A stretch of 64,000 nt of DNA from Ascidia mentula (taxonomy: Eukaryota; Chordata; Ascidiacea; Phlebobranchia; Ascidiidae): contig OX387201.1 in NCBI GenBank assembly GCA_947561715.1, positions 8,182,001-8,246,000 of the forward strand, in the 5' to 3' direction. The position numbers and the translations under genes were made by a program. Of the stretch, positions 12,151-23,941 are shown piece after piece (position 1 is the stretch's first letter; each line of letters opens with the position of its first letter). The notes below the pieces were generated by a model. That model did no database searches. It was not told the DNA's origin and was given only the letters and a program-made list of their open reading frames with translations.

Positions 12151-15100
12151 TTATAGATTTTTGTACATCAGTGCAGGAAAACCAAGCTTAAGAGAGGCAT
12201 CTTCGTACGTAAAATTATTAAATTTCATTACGTACAGAATTTCTGCCTCAAAATTGAGTATTTGACACAAAATAAACCTGGATTTTATCTTTTTGTCCAA
12301 CACTATATGTCCCAACATGGTATGTTTACTGATCAACTCAGGTTTTAGCACAAAATCAGCAATAGATTCTCGAAAAATTTGTGTCCCCACGAGTTGTTGT
12401 CGGATAAGGAGTTGACAAAAGGAGAACTCTACAAATCTCCAAAGGTTCATATGGACATTTGCCGATAATATTTGTTGCCGTACAGTTTGATTATACATTA
12501 TAAGGCTTTTAGTGTGTTCCCGGTAACATAAACAAAGGCGGTAACAATCTGTCCGGAACTGACCTTGTTCAAACGTCTGAAAAAGAACTGTTTTGAGCTG
12601 TTTCGCAACGAAATCGTAGATATCTTTAATGTCTGAAGATAAATCGTCCAATTCCGAAATTTCAACATCTTTACCGTTAACTTGTTGTTTTAAAGTAATA
12701 TTTTTATAAACCAGGCATTCGGTTGATTTTGCTGCCTCTTCGTTGAAGCGGCGTCGCTTCCGACGAATTACAATCTTTGGTTGCTGGTTAGGATCGTGAA
12801 GGTTAGATTTAACTCTTTTGTAAAATAATGTACAACAACCAGTAAGAATTCTTTCTTTAACACTAGCCCAAGTGACGTGTTTTAAAACTGCGTCATCAAA
12901 TTCAGTTAAACCAGATTCACAAAATTGATACGCCACGTAGTGACCCGAGCTTACACTGTCTCCAATGTGCACGAGAACGGACACTAACTGAAAAGAGAAA
13001 TGTTGCGAAATATGTAAAACCTGATTTGGAACGATTCTTCTCTTTCGTTTGTGGCCATCCACATTTCTGTGAAGTCCAATGCACAATATATTCGAAACAT
13101 CAGTGATCTGGCCTTCCATATTTGTGGTAGCTTGTTTATGACAAAAGGGGCATGTCCTAAATGCCGTGTTTCGAAACTCAGCATCACAGTATGTGGCCAG
13201 ATCACTATTGTCAGCAATGTTATCGGCAACAGGCAACGTCAGTAGAGATTGTTCTTGCACTGACTCGGTAACATTACCACAGGACTGGCAAGTTTCAGAT
13301 GTTTTGTACTGAAAACACATGTTAAGGTTACAGTATTTTAAAATAGAGCTAAAATCAAATACCATTAAAAATTCATTTGGGTCTTGTTGCTGACCCAACT
13401 TCCAGCCAAGTGCGCCACATACATCTTTGACCAACTGCAAGTACAAGTTGTTATCTGATTGTTTGAGATAGAGGCGACAAATGAAGTTAGCGATTCTTTC
13501 TCGTAAAGTTTCACCGATGGTGGCCACTGGAATCTCATCAAATAAACATTGGGCTGCTTGAAACAGACTACTTAACCAACAGTTGTTGTGAACATTAGGG
13601 AGACCCAGCTGGACCAAACTATTTTTCTTCAAAAATAGTGCAACTTTGTCGCTGCAACTTGCAGAGTCTTCAACTAACGCGTATAACATCCAAATGCGAA
13701 AGCGCGCAACAACAAATTCCAATTCACTTACCTTCAGTACATAGTTTGTAATGGTGTCAACAGTAAAACATGCACATAAGCCGCAACTTGACAAATCTTC
13801 CTGCTCAACTAGTGAGCTGTTTTTCTGTATGATTTCATTGCTTGTGAAAAGGCATAAAATCGGTATCAAGTTTTTCCTAATTAAACTTGATAATTGTCTG
13901 CTGGACCCCGGAGCTGAATTAAAAAGTATCAGTTCTCCATTAACCTGTTTAAACCATAAAACCACAAAATGTCGCTCGAACAATGTTGGAATGAAAATAT
14001 TTTCGCACAATTTTTCTCCAAAAAACATTCCATGGCATGCCCTTCGTATGTTTTTGAACTTCTTTCCACTCAGTATTTCACCTGCTAATACGGTTGAAAG
14101 AAAACCAAACTTACCAGGGTGTACGGAATTAGCATTTCTGACTGTTCTGGAAATATAACAATCTACTACATTATTGGTTAACCATCCAATCGTTGCATCA
14201 TTATGAGTGTTGATTGGATTTTGAGTTAAAGAGATATAGGTTTTACCTCTAGGTTTACTGCAAAGCGAACACAAATCCAACCATGACAGTGACTCACCAG
14301 AAGGCGTGACTAAAGCTGTATTAAAAATAGAAGTGGGAGTAAATGGAATAAGATGCCAAACATAGTAAGCAAGATCTTTGCACGATGTATGAATTTCGCT
14401 GTGATCTGGACAAAACGTAAAACGTGGCAGAACTGGGGTGACAATAAGTTTTTCGAATTTTTGAGAGGAATCGCATGGCTTATTTGCGTATTTCAGATTT
14501 TGAGAAAACGTTTCTGAAGAGTAAAAACTTTTCTCTTTTCTTTTTCTCTTTTTGAATTTAGATTCTACCACCTGCGTACGCTTGACAGCATCCGAAGTGA
14601 CATTTGTACGTCTACCAGGCTTGGTATATAAATGTGTAATGGAATCTGCAAATAATTTTTGTAAAATTAGTATTGATTCATGATATTTAATGACAAATTC
14701 ATCTAATCGCGCAACTCTTTTTCCGTCTAATATGTTTGATTTCAGGTCACCAAAATGCTCTTCGATTATTCCTTGCGTTTGATTGTTCTGTAAAATGGTC
14801 TGATGTTTACAATTTTTTAACAAGTTACATTTACTTGAGTACATATTAAACAGTTGTTCCTGTTGATAAGTGGTTTTTTCTTTGTTTATATGTCGGGATA
14901 AATCCCCCAGCAGTAATTTTGATGTAGCACAAATTCTACTCAAAATTATTTCTATTACACGTGCACAAAATGTTGGGTTGTAATACACATTTTTACTGGT
15001 ACTTGTATTGAACTTCTGGGACACATCCGACTTCAAGTAGGAGTCAAGCTTGCTTCGATATCTGAGATAAAAAGGTGATTGGCGTTCTTGCAGTTTATCT

Positions 15101-17988
15101 GAATGCTTGGATGTGTAAACAAAATCGGAATTAGAAACAAAACATTCGCCTTCGTTAATGTCGCAGTCGGCTTGGTCAGAAAATACCTTTTCTTTTAAAC
15201 GCTTAAAATGAAGTTCCACTAATGATGAAGTGGATTCGTTATTGGTTAAAACTATAAAACTTTCCACCATACTATCTAGTTCAAAAATAGTTACACAACA
15301 AAAAAATGCATTAATCCAATACAAGTATGTTTTCAGGAGTTTTTTATTTTCACTATACTTGTTGCATAGCACTTTAGCTGCTTTCATGGCATGGCTATAG
15401 CAATTGTGCACGAAAGTTTCTTGCATGTCATTCTTCAACGGAACTCCTGTAACAATACGGTAACATCGGTTGTAAAAGGTCAATCGTGTTTCGTGACAAA
15501 ATGCCTTTAAAGCGGAGTTCCACATAGCGAACGAGCCATCAATAACAAGTAGTTTTGGTTTGCGTACGGTGCTGCATATTTTGAAGCAATCCGACAAAAA
15601 TGTTTCCAAAAAATGACTGATGTTTACCGCATCATGCTTCGATGTTACGTGAGTTGCAACTGGAAGCGGTGTCCCACCCTTATTAGGGTTTCGAATTAGT
15701 AATGTATATATTTGAAAATCAGAGTAACTTTCCATGCGTCGAAGCACGCTGCCGGTCGCATCCAAGTACGCAATATCAAAGGCACAAATTTGATTAAAAA
15801 TTTTTATTTGTGCATTGGAATATAGCGTTACTTCTGGAGGGTGTAAACGAATGTTCCTGATAAATGGTTTATTTTGATTTGCCAACACGACACGCAAACA
15901 ATCCAAATTAATAAACCACAACTTACTTCTACGTGTTCCGAGATACGTTTCGCTTTTTATATTGTTCAAGACCGATTGGGAAGGCAGGTACGTATGGGCA
16001 CCCAGCCATCGTTCTTCTGGATAAAGCGTGTTAAATAATGTGCGATGCTGCTTGACAGCGGTTTGATGAACCAATGTCTTTCGAAGTTTCCTCCTCATTA
16101 TTCCAGTTATTCGTCTACTTTTCTTACAGCCTGGTAGGTGGTTACGCTTACCTGATATTTTAACCCTTCCTTCAACTTTATCAACAAAAGACCAAAACGT
16201 TACTACAAACCTGACTCCACACACACAATCTTCACATCTGCGGTGACCGCAATAAAAGTTAATCCAACCTTCTTTATAACATTTTTCTTCCTTTGTAATG
16301 TCTTTTACCCCATCAAAACTCATAAGATAGTTGTTGGACACGTTTGGAACACAGCCTGGGTATATTTTGCGAATTTCCCTAATTGTTACTCCTATGTAAA
16401 AATCGTTAGCAAAATGGTTGACGGATCTATTTTTGACTAATGACTGCCATTCCTGCACAGATAGAACAAACACACCATCTATATTGACGTCTGCTGTGTG
16501 CGGAAACTTTTGCTTTGTTTCGTTACTTATTCCCCCAAGTTCACTTAAAACGTCAGCATTTTCATCAAAAGGTAAATCACGATATACAATTGTTGCCATA
16601 TCGTCCTCAAACGTTTCTGTTACATTAGGGGAAGTTTCAGAGGTTATTTCACTGGACAAATTATCCAGTGTGTTTCTAATTGGAGAAATAGGTACATCCG
16701 GTAATATAGGAGACAAACTTACCTTACAACGTTTGCTTGAGGAAGATAAACTTGGGTCTCTATCACCAACTAAACCGTCCATGCTTTCACTTTCAACCAA
16801 CATGTGCTCATAGCTATGTGGTGAGGAAAGTTTTACACCTGGACAAACGAGGCGAGAACGTTTCCATTGTTTTTCAGAAAGTGTTGCGGGAACAGACAAA
16901 CTTGTAAAAACACAACTAGGGTGAAACCATTGTTTGCATGTTTCGCATTCTACCATCAATCTACCATCATAAGGGGTTTTGCAAATGCAGAAAAGATCTT
17001 CAGAACGTGAAGGGGTACTACTACTTAATACTGGGACTGGTGTAGTATTAAATCCCTTTGACCTGTTATACAAATCTTGTACAGATTGTCGAAACATCGG
17101 GTCTATTACCCAGAGTCTGTTCACTTTAAGCTTGTTTTTTGTGCTTAGGGCAATTTTGCAAGACTTCAACGTGGCATTAACCGCCTTACACGGCAATTTT
17201 GAAGTGTTTGGATATCTGTGTAAATGTTTTACCAGTGACGGCACAGCACTAAAAAAAATATTCTGTTTTCCAAACGGCATGGATTCAAAGCCAGTACATT
17301 TACGTAATAAAGTATTAATTTCCGTGCGAAAAGAACGACAAAAGTTAAAAAGCCGTTTCACGCGTTTCCTGGAATGCAAACCCTCCCAAAGATTACAGTT
17401 GCTGAGAAAGTCTTGTGCTTGGTTTCTACTAAATTTTTTACGACCACGCATGGACAAATACTTTGCAATGAGGTTCATTTTGTCTTCGGAAGTTACAAAT
17501 CTGGAACCACCAGTGCGCGTTACACACCACATTAACTTACCCGATGGTATTAGACTGCGTAAGCCGGTGCAATTTATGCCATATATTAGATTAGGCTGCC
17601 TCGGGTGAGCACAATTAGAAGTAGAAAACAGTCTAACATAAATTCTGTGTGGACCAGGTACATGTAGTAATGCATGCAGAACAACGCTAAATATGTAGCC
17701 AGTGCCAATAGCACACAAACAGTACAACATAAATAGTGTGTAAAACACAAGAAATGCTAATAAAACGAAAAAAAAATCTTGGACCAAAAAAAATAAAATG
17801 CGTAACAACCAAATCCATGCCATGGGGTTTAACAAATTTTCACCCACGACATACTTACCTCCAAAACATTGTCCAACATAGGGACGAAAACTACAGTCGG
17901 TCGCCTTTGCAACCTCTCTGCGTTTTAAATTGCTACCAGCAACACATGGCACAAAAATCTTGAAAATAACTTCTCTGAATGTGACCAT
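12151..17988 (-). CDS. Transposase fused to PHD finger, ULP1-like and USP proteases
   Basis: The reading frame is 1945 codons. Residues about 332-385 form a PHD finger (CICKTPYDG, CETCKQWFHPSC). A Cys/His cluster at about 577-622 (CEDCVCG to NHLPGC) may bind DNA. The DDE core has D743 (YLDATG), D817 (VIDGS), a C-x2-H at 863-866 (NCYSHAMK), and the Glu at 1076/1077 in EEHFGDLKSN. Residues 1268-1410 resemble ULP1/SENP cysteine proteases: W1269, H1340 (RHFVVLWF), N1357 where the family has Asp, Q1396 and C1402 (SSCGLC). Residues 1458-1725 form a USP deubiquitinase: C1470 in the Cys box (NVHNNCWLSSLFQ), QQQDPNEF, zinc cysteines 1567/1570 and 1613/1616, and H1683 with D1698 in the His box (SGHYVAYQF, EFDDA). 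Residues 55-105 are very hydrophobic and follow a strong donor, GTAAGTATG, at 17858. They may be an intron read in frame. The start codon is therefore less certain than the domains. Confidence 0.9.
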   Translation of the reverse strand: MVTFREVIFKIFVPCVAGSNLKRREVAKATDCSFRPYVGQCFGGKYVVGENLLNPMAWIWLLRILFFLVQDFFFVLLAFLVFYTLFMLYCLCAIGTGYIFSVVLHALLHVPGPHRIYVRLFSTSNCAHPRQPNLIYGINCTGLRSLIPSGKLMWCVTRTGGSRFVTSEDKMNLIAKYLSMRGRKKFSRNQAQDFLSNCNLWEGLHSRKRVKRLFNFCRSFRTEINTLLRKCTGFESMPFGKQNIFFSAVPSLVKHLHRYPNTSKLPCKAVNATLKSCKIALSTKNKLKVNRLWVIDPMFRQSVQDLYNRSKGFNTTPVPVLSSSTPSRSEDLFCICKTPYDGRLMVECETCKQWFHPSCVFTSLSVPATLSEKQWKRSRLVCPGVKLSSPHSYEHMLVESESMDGLVGDRDPSLSSSSKRCKVSLSPILPDVPISPIRNTLDNLSSEITSETSPNVTETFEDDMATIVYRDLPFDENADVLSELGGISNETKQKFPHTADVNIDGVFVLSVQEWQSLVKNRSVNHFANDFYIGVTIREIRKIYPGCVPNVSNNYLMSFDGVKDITKEEKCYKEGWINFYCGHRRCEDCVCGVRFVVTFWSFVDKVEGRVKISGKRNHLPGCKKSRRITGIMRRKLRKTLVHQTAVKQHRTLFNTLYPEERWLGAHTYLPSQSVLNNIKSETYLGTRRSKLWFINLDCLRVVLANQNKPFIRNIRLHPPEVTLYSNAQIKIFNQICAFDIAYLDATGSVLRRMESYSDFQIYTLLIRNPNKGGTPLPVATHVTSKHDAVNISHFLETFLSDCFKICSTVRKPKLLVIDGSFAMWNSALKAFCHETRLTFYNRCYRIVTGVPLKNDMQETFVHNCYSHAMKAAKVLCNKYSENKKLLKTYLYWINAFFCCVTIFELDSMVESFIVLTNNESTSSLVELHFKRLKEKVFSDQADCDINEGECFVSNSDFVYTSKHSDKLQERQSPFYLRYRSKLDSYLKSDVSQKFNTSTSKNVYYNPTFCARVIEIILSRICATSKLLLGDLSRHINKEKTTYQQEQLFNMYSSKCNLLKNCKHQTILQNNQTQGIIEEHFGDLKSNILDGKRVARLDEFVIKYHESILILQKLFADSITHLYTKPGRRTNVTSDAVKRTQVVESKFKKRKRKEKSFYSSETFSQNLKYANKPCDSSQKFEKLIVTPVLPRFTFCPDHSEIHTSCKDLAYYVWHLIPFTPTSIFNTALVTPSGESLSWLDLCSLCSKPRGKTYISLTQNPINTHNDATIGWLTNNVVDCYISRTVRNANSVHPGKFGFLSTVLAGEILSGKKFKNIRRACHGMFFGEKLCENIFIPTLFERHFVVLWFKQVNGELILFNSAPGSSRQLSSLIRKNLIPILCLFTSNEIIQKNSSLVEQEDLSSCGLCACFTVDTITNYVLKVSELEFVVARFRIWMLYALVEDSASCSDKVALFLKKNSLVQLGLPNVHNNCWLSSLFQAAQCLFDEIPVATIGETLRERIANFICRLYLKQSDNNLYLQLVKDVCGALGWKLGQQQDPNEFLMVFDFSSILKYCNLNMCFQYKTSETCQSCGNVTESVQEQSLLTLPVADNIADNSDLATYCDAEFRNTAFRTCPFCHKQATTNMEGQITDVSNILCIGLHRNVDGHKRKRRIVPNQVLHISQHFSFQLVSVLVHIGDSVSSGHYVAYQFCESGLTEFDDAVLKHVTWASVKERILTGCCTLFYKRVKSNLHDPNQQPKIVIRRKRRRFNEEAAKSTECLVYKNITLKQQVNGKDVEISELDDLSSDIKDIYDFVAKQLKTVLFQTFEQGQFRTDCYRLCLCYREHTKSLIMYNQTVRQQILSANVHMNLWRFVEFSFCQLLIRQQLVGTQIFRESIADFVLKPELISKHTMLGHIVLDKKIKSRFILCQILNFEAEILYVMKFNNFTYEDASLKLGFPALMYKNL

Positions 17989-18149
17989 ACTGCAAAAATA
18001 ACAACTAGCTTCTCAAAGTCAACTCGCTGACTTGTTGTAAGTTGTTCATATGATGACAGAATTTAAAAACACACGAGTTTTAATAGGGTGTTCGCAAAAA
18101 AAGAAAAAAATGATTTGACAGATCGAAAAGTAAATTGGCGATTTGACTG

Positions 18150-18650
18150 GACCGGTCAAGCCCAACGGGGGCAAATCGAAACACATAAGATGCAACAATT
18201 GCTACGTTTCTAAACCTGCGGGAAGGGAAATCAATTTCCAAAGTTTTCCGCAAAACAATTGTTCGATCGGTTCGCAGCTTCCTTTGTTTTTATATGCGTC
18301 CTTCCAAGTTTGTTCACGTCTTGATCAATCAAGTTCTGACGTTTCGGACCTTGTGGGAAGTAAAATAAATTTTGCCACTTCGTAGGATACAATTGTTCAA
18401 TCGGTTCCTTGTTCCATTGTTTCAATTTACGACCCTTTAAGTTTTATCACGTCTGCTGTCTGGCCTGCCAATTTACTGTACTATCAGTGAAGTCAAAGGG
18501 TTATGCGATCGAAGTCTGCGGGAAGAAAAAAAATAATCCTTGCCAAACCAAAGGGAGCAATTGTTCAATCGATTCATCGCTTCCATTGTTTTTGTTGACG
18601 GGTTTCAAATTTGGTTTTCATTTAGTCGCCTGTCTGACAATATAGAAGAC
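18150..18650 (+). repeat. Three degenerate repeats upstream of the transposase gene
   Basis: Three diverged copies of a block of about 140-165 bp are visible. Each has GCGGGAAG-like sequence (near 18219, 18354 and 18519), then CAATTGTTCGATCGGTTC-like sequence, then CTTCCATTGTTTTT-like sequence. They lie between the transposase start and the right array, so they may belong to its promoter. This repeat is unrelated to the subterminal units. Confidence 0.6.
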
Positions 18651-18710
18651 ATCGAAAAGTACAAGTTTCTCAGCAAAATTTCAGAAAAATACACCTAGGA
18701 CAAGTTCATT

Positions 18711-21700
18711 TCGTTGCGATATACTTTATAGGTGTTCAAAAAACGCTATTGTAATGTGATCTACATGCTCTGAGCCTATTCTACACCAATTTTTAAAAAA
18801 TCCTATGGCCCGGAACATTATTAAATTGGCACTTGTATGCAGCGCCGAAAATACGCGAATACTGGGATTCACACAGCGTGACCGCAGTCAAACACATTTC
18901 GTTGCGATATACTTTATAGGTGTTCAAAAAACGCTATTGTAATGTGATCTACATGCTCTGAGCCTATTCTACACCAATTTTTAAAAAATTCTATGGCCCG
19001 GAACATTATTAAATTGGCACTTGTATGCAGCGCCGCAAATGCTCACTGCCTTCTGTTTGAGTCAAAGCCTTTGACGAACAATGCGCATGCATGCTGGGAT
19101 TCACACAGCGTGACCGCAGTCAAACCCATTTCGTTGCGATATACTTTATAGGTGTTCAAAAAACGCTATTGTAATGTGATCTACATGCTCTGAGCCTATT
19201 CTACACCAATTTTTAAAAAATCCTATGGCCCGGAACATTATTAAATTGACACTTGTATGCAGCGCCGAAAATACGCTAATACTGGGATTCACACAGCGTG
19301 ACCGCAGTCAAACCCATTTCGTTGCGATATACTTTATAGGTGTTCAAAAAACGCTATTGGAATGTGATCTACATGTTCTAAGCCTATTCTACACCAATTT
19401 TTAAAAAATCCTATGGCCCGGAACATCATTAAATTAGCACTTGTATGCAGCGCCGAAAATACGCGATCGCTGGGATTCACACAGCGTGACCGCAGTCAAA
19501 CCCATTTCGTTGCGATATACTTTATAGGTGTTCAAAAAACGCTATTGTAATGTGACATATATGTTCTGTGCCTATTCTCCACCAATTTTTAAAAAATCCT
19601 ATGGCCCGGAACATCATTAAATTGGCACTTGTATGCAGCGCCGAAAATACGCGATCGCTGGGATTCACACAGCGTGACCGCAGTCAAACCCATTTCGTTG
19701 CGATATACTTTATAGGTGTTCAAAAAACGCTATTGTAATGTGATCTACATGCTCTGAGCCTATTCTACACCAATTTTTAAAAAATCCTATGGCCCGGAAC
19801 ATTATTAAATTGGCACTTGTATGCAGCGCCGAAAATACGCTAATACTGGGATTCACACAGCGTGACCGCAGTCAAACCCATTTCGTTGCGATATACTTTA
19901 TAGGTGTTCAAAAAACGCTATTGTAATGTGATCTACATGCTCTGAGCCTATTCTACACCAATTTTTAAAAAATTCTATGGCCCGGAACATCATTAAATTG
20001 GCACTTGTATGCAGCGCCGCAAATGCTCACTGCCTTCTGTTTGAGTCAAAGCCTTTGACGAACAATGCGCATGCATGCTGGGATTCACACAGCGTGACCG
20101 CAGTCAAACCCATTTCGTTGCGATATACTTTATAGGTGTTCAAAAAACGCTATTGTAATGTGATCTACATGCTCTGAGCCTATTCTACACCAATTTTTAA
20201 AAAATCCTATGGCCCGGAACATTATTAAATTGGCACTTGTATGCAGCGCCGAAAATACGCTAATACTGGGATTCACACAGCGTGACCGCAGTCAAACCCA
20301 TTTCGTTGCGATATACTTTATAGGTGTTCAAAAAACGCTATTGGAATGTGATCTACATGTTCTAAGCCTATTCTACACCAATTTTTAAAAAATCCTATGG
20401 CCCGGAACATCATTAAATTAGCACTTGTATGCAGCGCCGAAAATACGCGAATACTGGGATTCACACAGCGTGACCGCAGTCAAACACATTTCGTTGCGAT
20501 ATACTTTATAGGTGTTCAAAAAACGCTATTGTAATGTGATCTACATGCTCTGAGCCTATTCTACACCAATTTTTAAAAAATCCTATGGCCCGGAACATTA
20601 TTAAATTGGCACTTGTATGCAGCGCCGAAAATACGCTAATACTGGGATTCACACAGCGTGACCGCAGTCAAACACATTTCGTTGCGATATACTTTATAGG
20701 TGTTCAAAAAACGCTATTGTAATGTGATCTACATGCTCTGAGCCTATTCTACACCAATTTTTAAAAAATTCTATGGCCCGGAACATTATTAAATTGGCAC
20801 TTGTATGCAGCGCCGCAAATGCTCACTGCCTTCTGTTTGAGTCAAAGCCTTTGACGAACAATGCGCATGCATGCTGGGATTCACACAGCGTGACCGCAGT
20901 CAAACCCATTTCGTTGCGATATACTTTATAGGTGTTCAAAAAACGCTATTGTAATGTGATCTACATGCTCTGAGCCCATTCTACACCAATTTTTAAAAAA
21001 TCCTATGGCCCGGAACATTATTAAATTGGCACTTGTATGCAGCGCCGAAAATACGCTAGTACTGGGATTCACACAGCGTGACTGCAGTCAAACACATTTC
21101 GTTGCGATATACTTTATAGGTGTTCAAAAAACGCTATTGTAATGTGATCTACATGCTCTGAGCCTATTCTACACCAATTTTTAAAAAATTCTATGGCCCG
21201 GAACATTATTAAATTGGCACTTGTATGCAGCGCCGCAAATGCTCACTGCCTTCTGTTTGAGTCAAAGCCTTTGACGAACAATGCGCATGCATGCTGGGAT
21301 TCACACAGCGTGACCGCAGTCAAACCCATTTCGTTGCGATATACTTTATAGGTGTTCAAAAAACGCTATTGTAATGTGATCTACATGCTCTGAGCCTATT
21401 CTACACCAATTTTTAAAAAATCCTATGGCCCGGAACATTATTAAATTGGCACTTGTATGCAGCGCCGAAAATACGCTAATACTGGGATTCACACAGCGTG
21501 ACCGCAGTCAAACCCATTTCGTTGCGATATACTTTATAGGTGTTCAAAAAACGCTATTGTAATGTGATCTACATGTTCTAAGCCTATTCTACACCAATTT
21601 ATAAAAGATCCTATGGCCCGGAACATCATTAAATTGGCACTTGTATGCAGCGCCGAAAATACGCGAATGCTGGGATTCACACAGCGACACCGCAGTCAAA

Positions 21701-23941
21701 CCCATTTCGTTGTTATATACTTTATAGGTGTTCAAAAAACGCTATTGTAATGTGACATATATGTTCTGTGCCTATTCTCCACCAATTTTTAAAAAATCCT
21801 ATGGCCCGGAACATCATTAAATTGGCACTTGTATGCAGCGCCGAAAATACGCGATCGCTGGGATTCACACAGCGTGACCGCAGTCAAACCCATTTCGTTG
21901 CGATATACTTTATAGGTGTTCAAAAAACGCTATTGTAATGTGATCTACATGCTCTGAGCCTATTCTACACCAATTTTTAAAAAATCCTATGGCCCGGAAC
22001 ATCATTAAATTAGCACTTGTATGCAGCGCCGAAAATACGCGAATACTGGGATTCACACAGCGTGACCGCAGTCAAACACATTTCGTTGCGATATACTTTA
22101 TAGGTGTTCAAAAAACGCTATTGTAATGTGATCTACATGTTCCAAGCCTATTCTACACCAATTTTTAAAAAATTCTATGGCCCGGAACATCATTAAATTG
22201 GCACTTGTATGCAGCGCCGAAAATACGCGATCGCTGGGATTCACACAGCGTGACCGCAGTCAAACCCATTTCGTTGCGATATACTTTATAGGTGTTCAAA
22301 AAACGCTATTGTAATGTGATCTACATGCTCTGAGCCTATTCTACACCAATTTTTAAAAAATTCTATGGCCCGGAACATTATTAAATTGGCACTTGTATGC
22401 AGCGCCGCAAATGCTCACTGCCTTCTGTTTGAGTCAAAGCCTTTGACGAACAATGCGCATGCATGCTGGGATTCACACAGCGTGACCGCAGTCAAACCCA
22501 TTTCGTTGCGATATATTTTATAGGTGTTCAAAAAACGCTATTGTAATGTGATCTTCATGTTCTGAGCCTATTCTACACCAATTTTTAAAAAATCCTATGG
22601 CCCGGAACATTATTAAATTGGCACTTGTATGCAGCGCCGAAAATACGCGATCGCTGGGATTCACACAGCGTGACCGCAGTCAAACACATTTCGTTGCGAT
22701 ATACTTTATAGGTGTTCAAAAAACGCTATTGTAATGTGATCTACATGCTCTGAGCCTATTCTACACCAATTTTTAAAAAATCCTATGGCCCGGAACATTA
22801 TTAAATTGGCACTTGTATGCAGCGCCGAAAATACGCTAATACTGGGATTCACACAGCGTGACCGCAGTCAAACCCATTTCGTTGCGATATACTTTATAGG
22901 TGTTCAAAAAACGCTATTGTAATGTGATCTACATGCTCTGAGCCTATTCTACACCAATTTTTAAAAAATTCTATGGCCCGGAACATTATTAGATTGGCAC
23001 TTGTATGCAGCGCCGCAAATGCTCACTGCCTTCTGTTTGAGTCAAAGCCTTTGACGAACAATGCGCATGCATGCTGGGATTCACACAGCGTGACCGCAGT
23101 CAAACCCATTTCGTTGCGATATACTTTATAGGTGTTCAAAAAACGCTATTGTAATGTGATCTACATGCTCTGAGCCTATTCTACACCAATTTTTAAAAAA
23201 TTCTATGGCCCGGAACATTATTAGATTGGCACTTGTATGCAGCGCCGCAAATGCTCACTGCCTTCTGTTTGAGTCAAAGCCTTTGACGAACAATGCGCAT
23301 GCATGCTGGGATTCACACAGCGTGACCGCAGTCAAACCCATTTCGTTGCGATATACTTTATAGGTGTTCAAAAAACGCTATTGTAATGTGATCTACATGC
23401 TCTGAGCCTATTCTACACCAATTTTTAAAAAATCCTATGGCCCGGAACATTATTAAATTGGCACTTGTATGCAGCGCCGAAAATACGCTAATACTGGGAT
23501 TCACACAGCGTGACCGCAGTCAAACCCATTTCGTTGCGATATACTTTATAGGTGTTCAAAAAACGCTATTGTAATGTGATCTACATGTTCTAAGCCTATT
23601 CTACACCAATTTTTAAAAAATCCTATGGCCCGGAACATCATTAAATTAGCACTTGTATGCAGCGCCGAAAATACGCGATCGCTGGGATTCACACATCGTG
23701 ACCGCAGTCAAACCCATTTCGTTGCGATATACTTTATAGGTGTTCAAAAAACGCTACTGTAATGTGATCTACATGTTCTAAGCCTATTCTACACCAATTT
23801 ATAAAAAATCCTATGGCCCGGAACATCATTAAATTGGCACTTGTATGCAGCGCCGAAAATACGCGAATGCTGGGATTCACACAGCGACACCGCAGTCAAA
23901 CCCATTTCGTTGTTATATACTTTATAGGTGTTCAAAAATTG
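18711..23941 (-). repeat. Right subterminal tandem array, 188/232-bp units
   Basis: About 26-27 units of the same 188/232-bp family lie here in inverted orientation relative to the left array. Seven long units contain CGCCGCAAATGCTCACTG, near 19034, 20017, 20813, 21233, 22406, 23013 and 23245. Their spacing is irregular, and two of them are adjacent. Two rare variants recur exactly 2,200 bp apart: GTGACATAT at 19551 and 21751, and ACAGCGACAC at 21681 and 23881. This suggests a segmental duplication inside the array. Confidence 0.95.

Noticed and set aside
13751-14158. Plus-strand frames across the transposase gene (also 16418-16813 and 16979-17608)
   Set aside because: They are antisense to the protease and PHD-coding parts of the minus-strand gene, which carry clear family motifs.
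7816-23941. Regular repeats that could suggest a CRISPR array or host satellite
   Set aside because: The units are 188/232 bp, contiguous and without spacers. The two arrays are inverted copies inside defined transposon ends.
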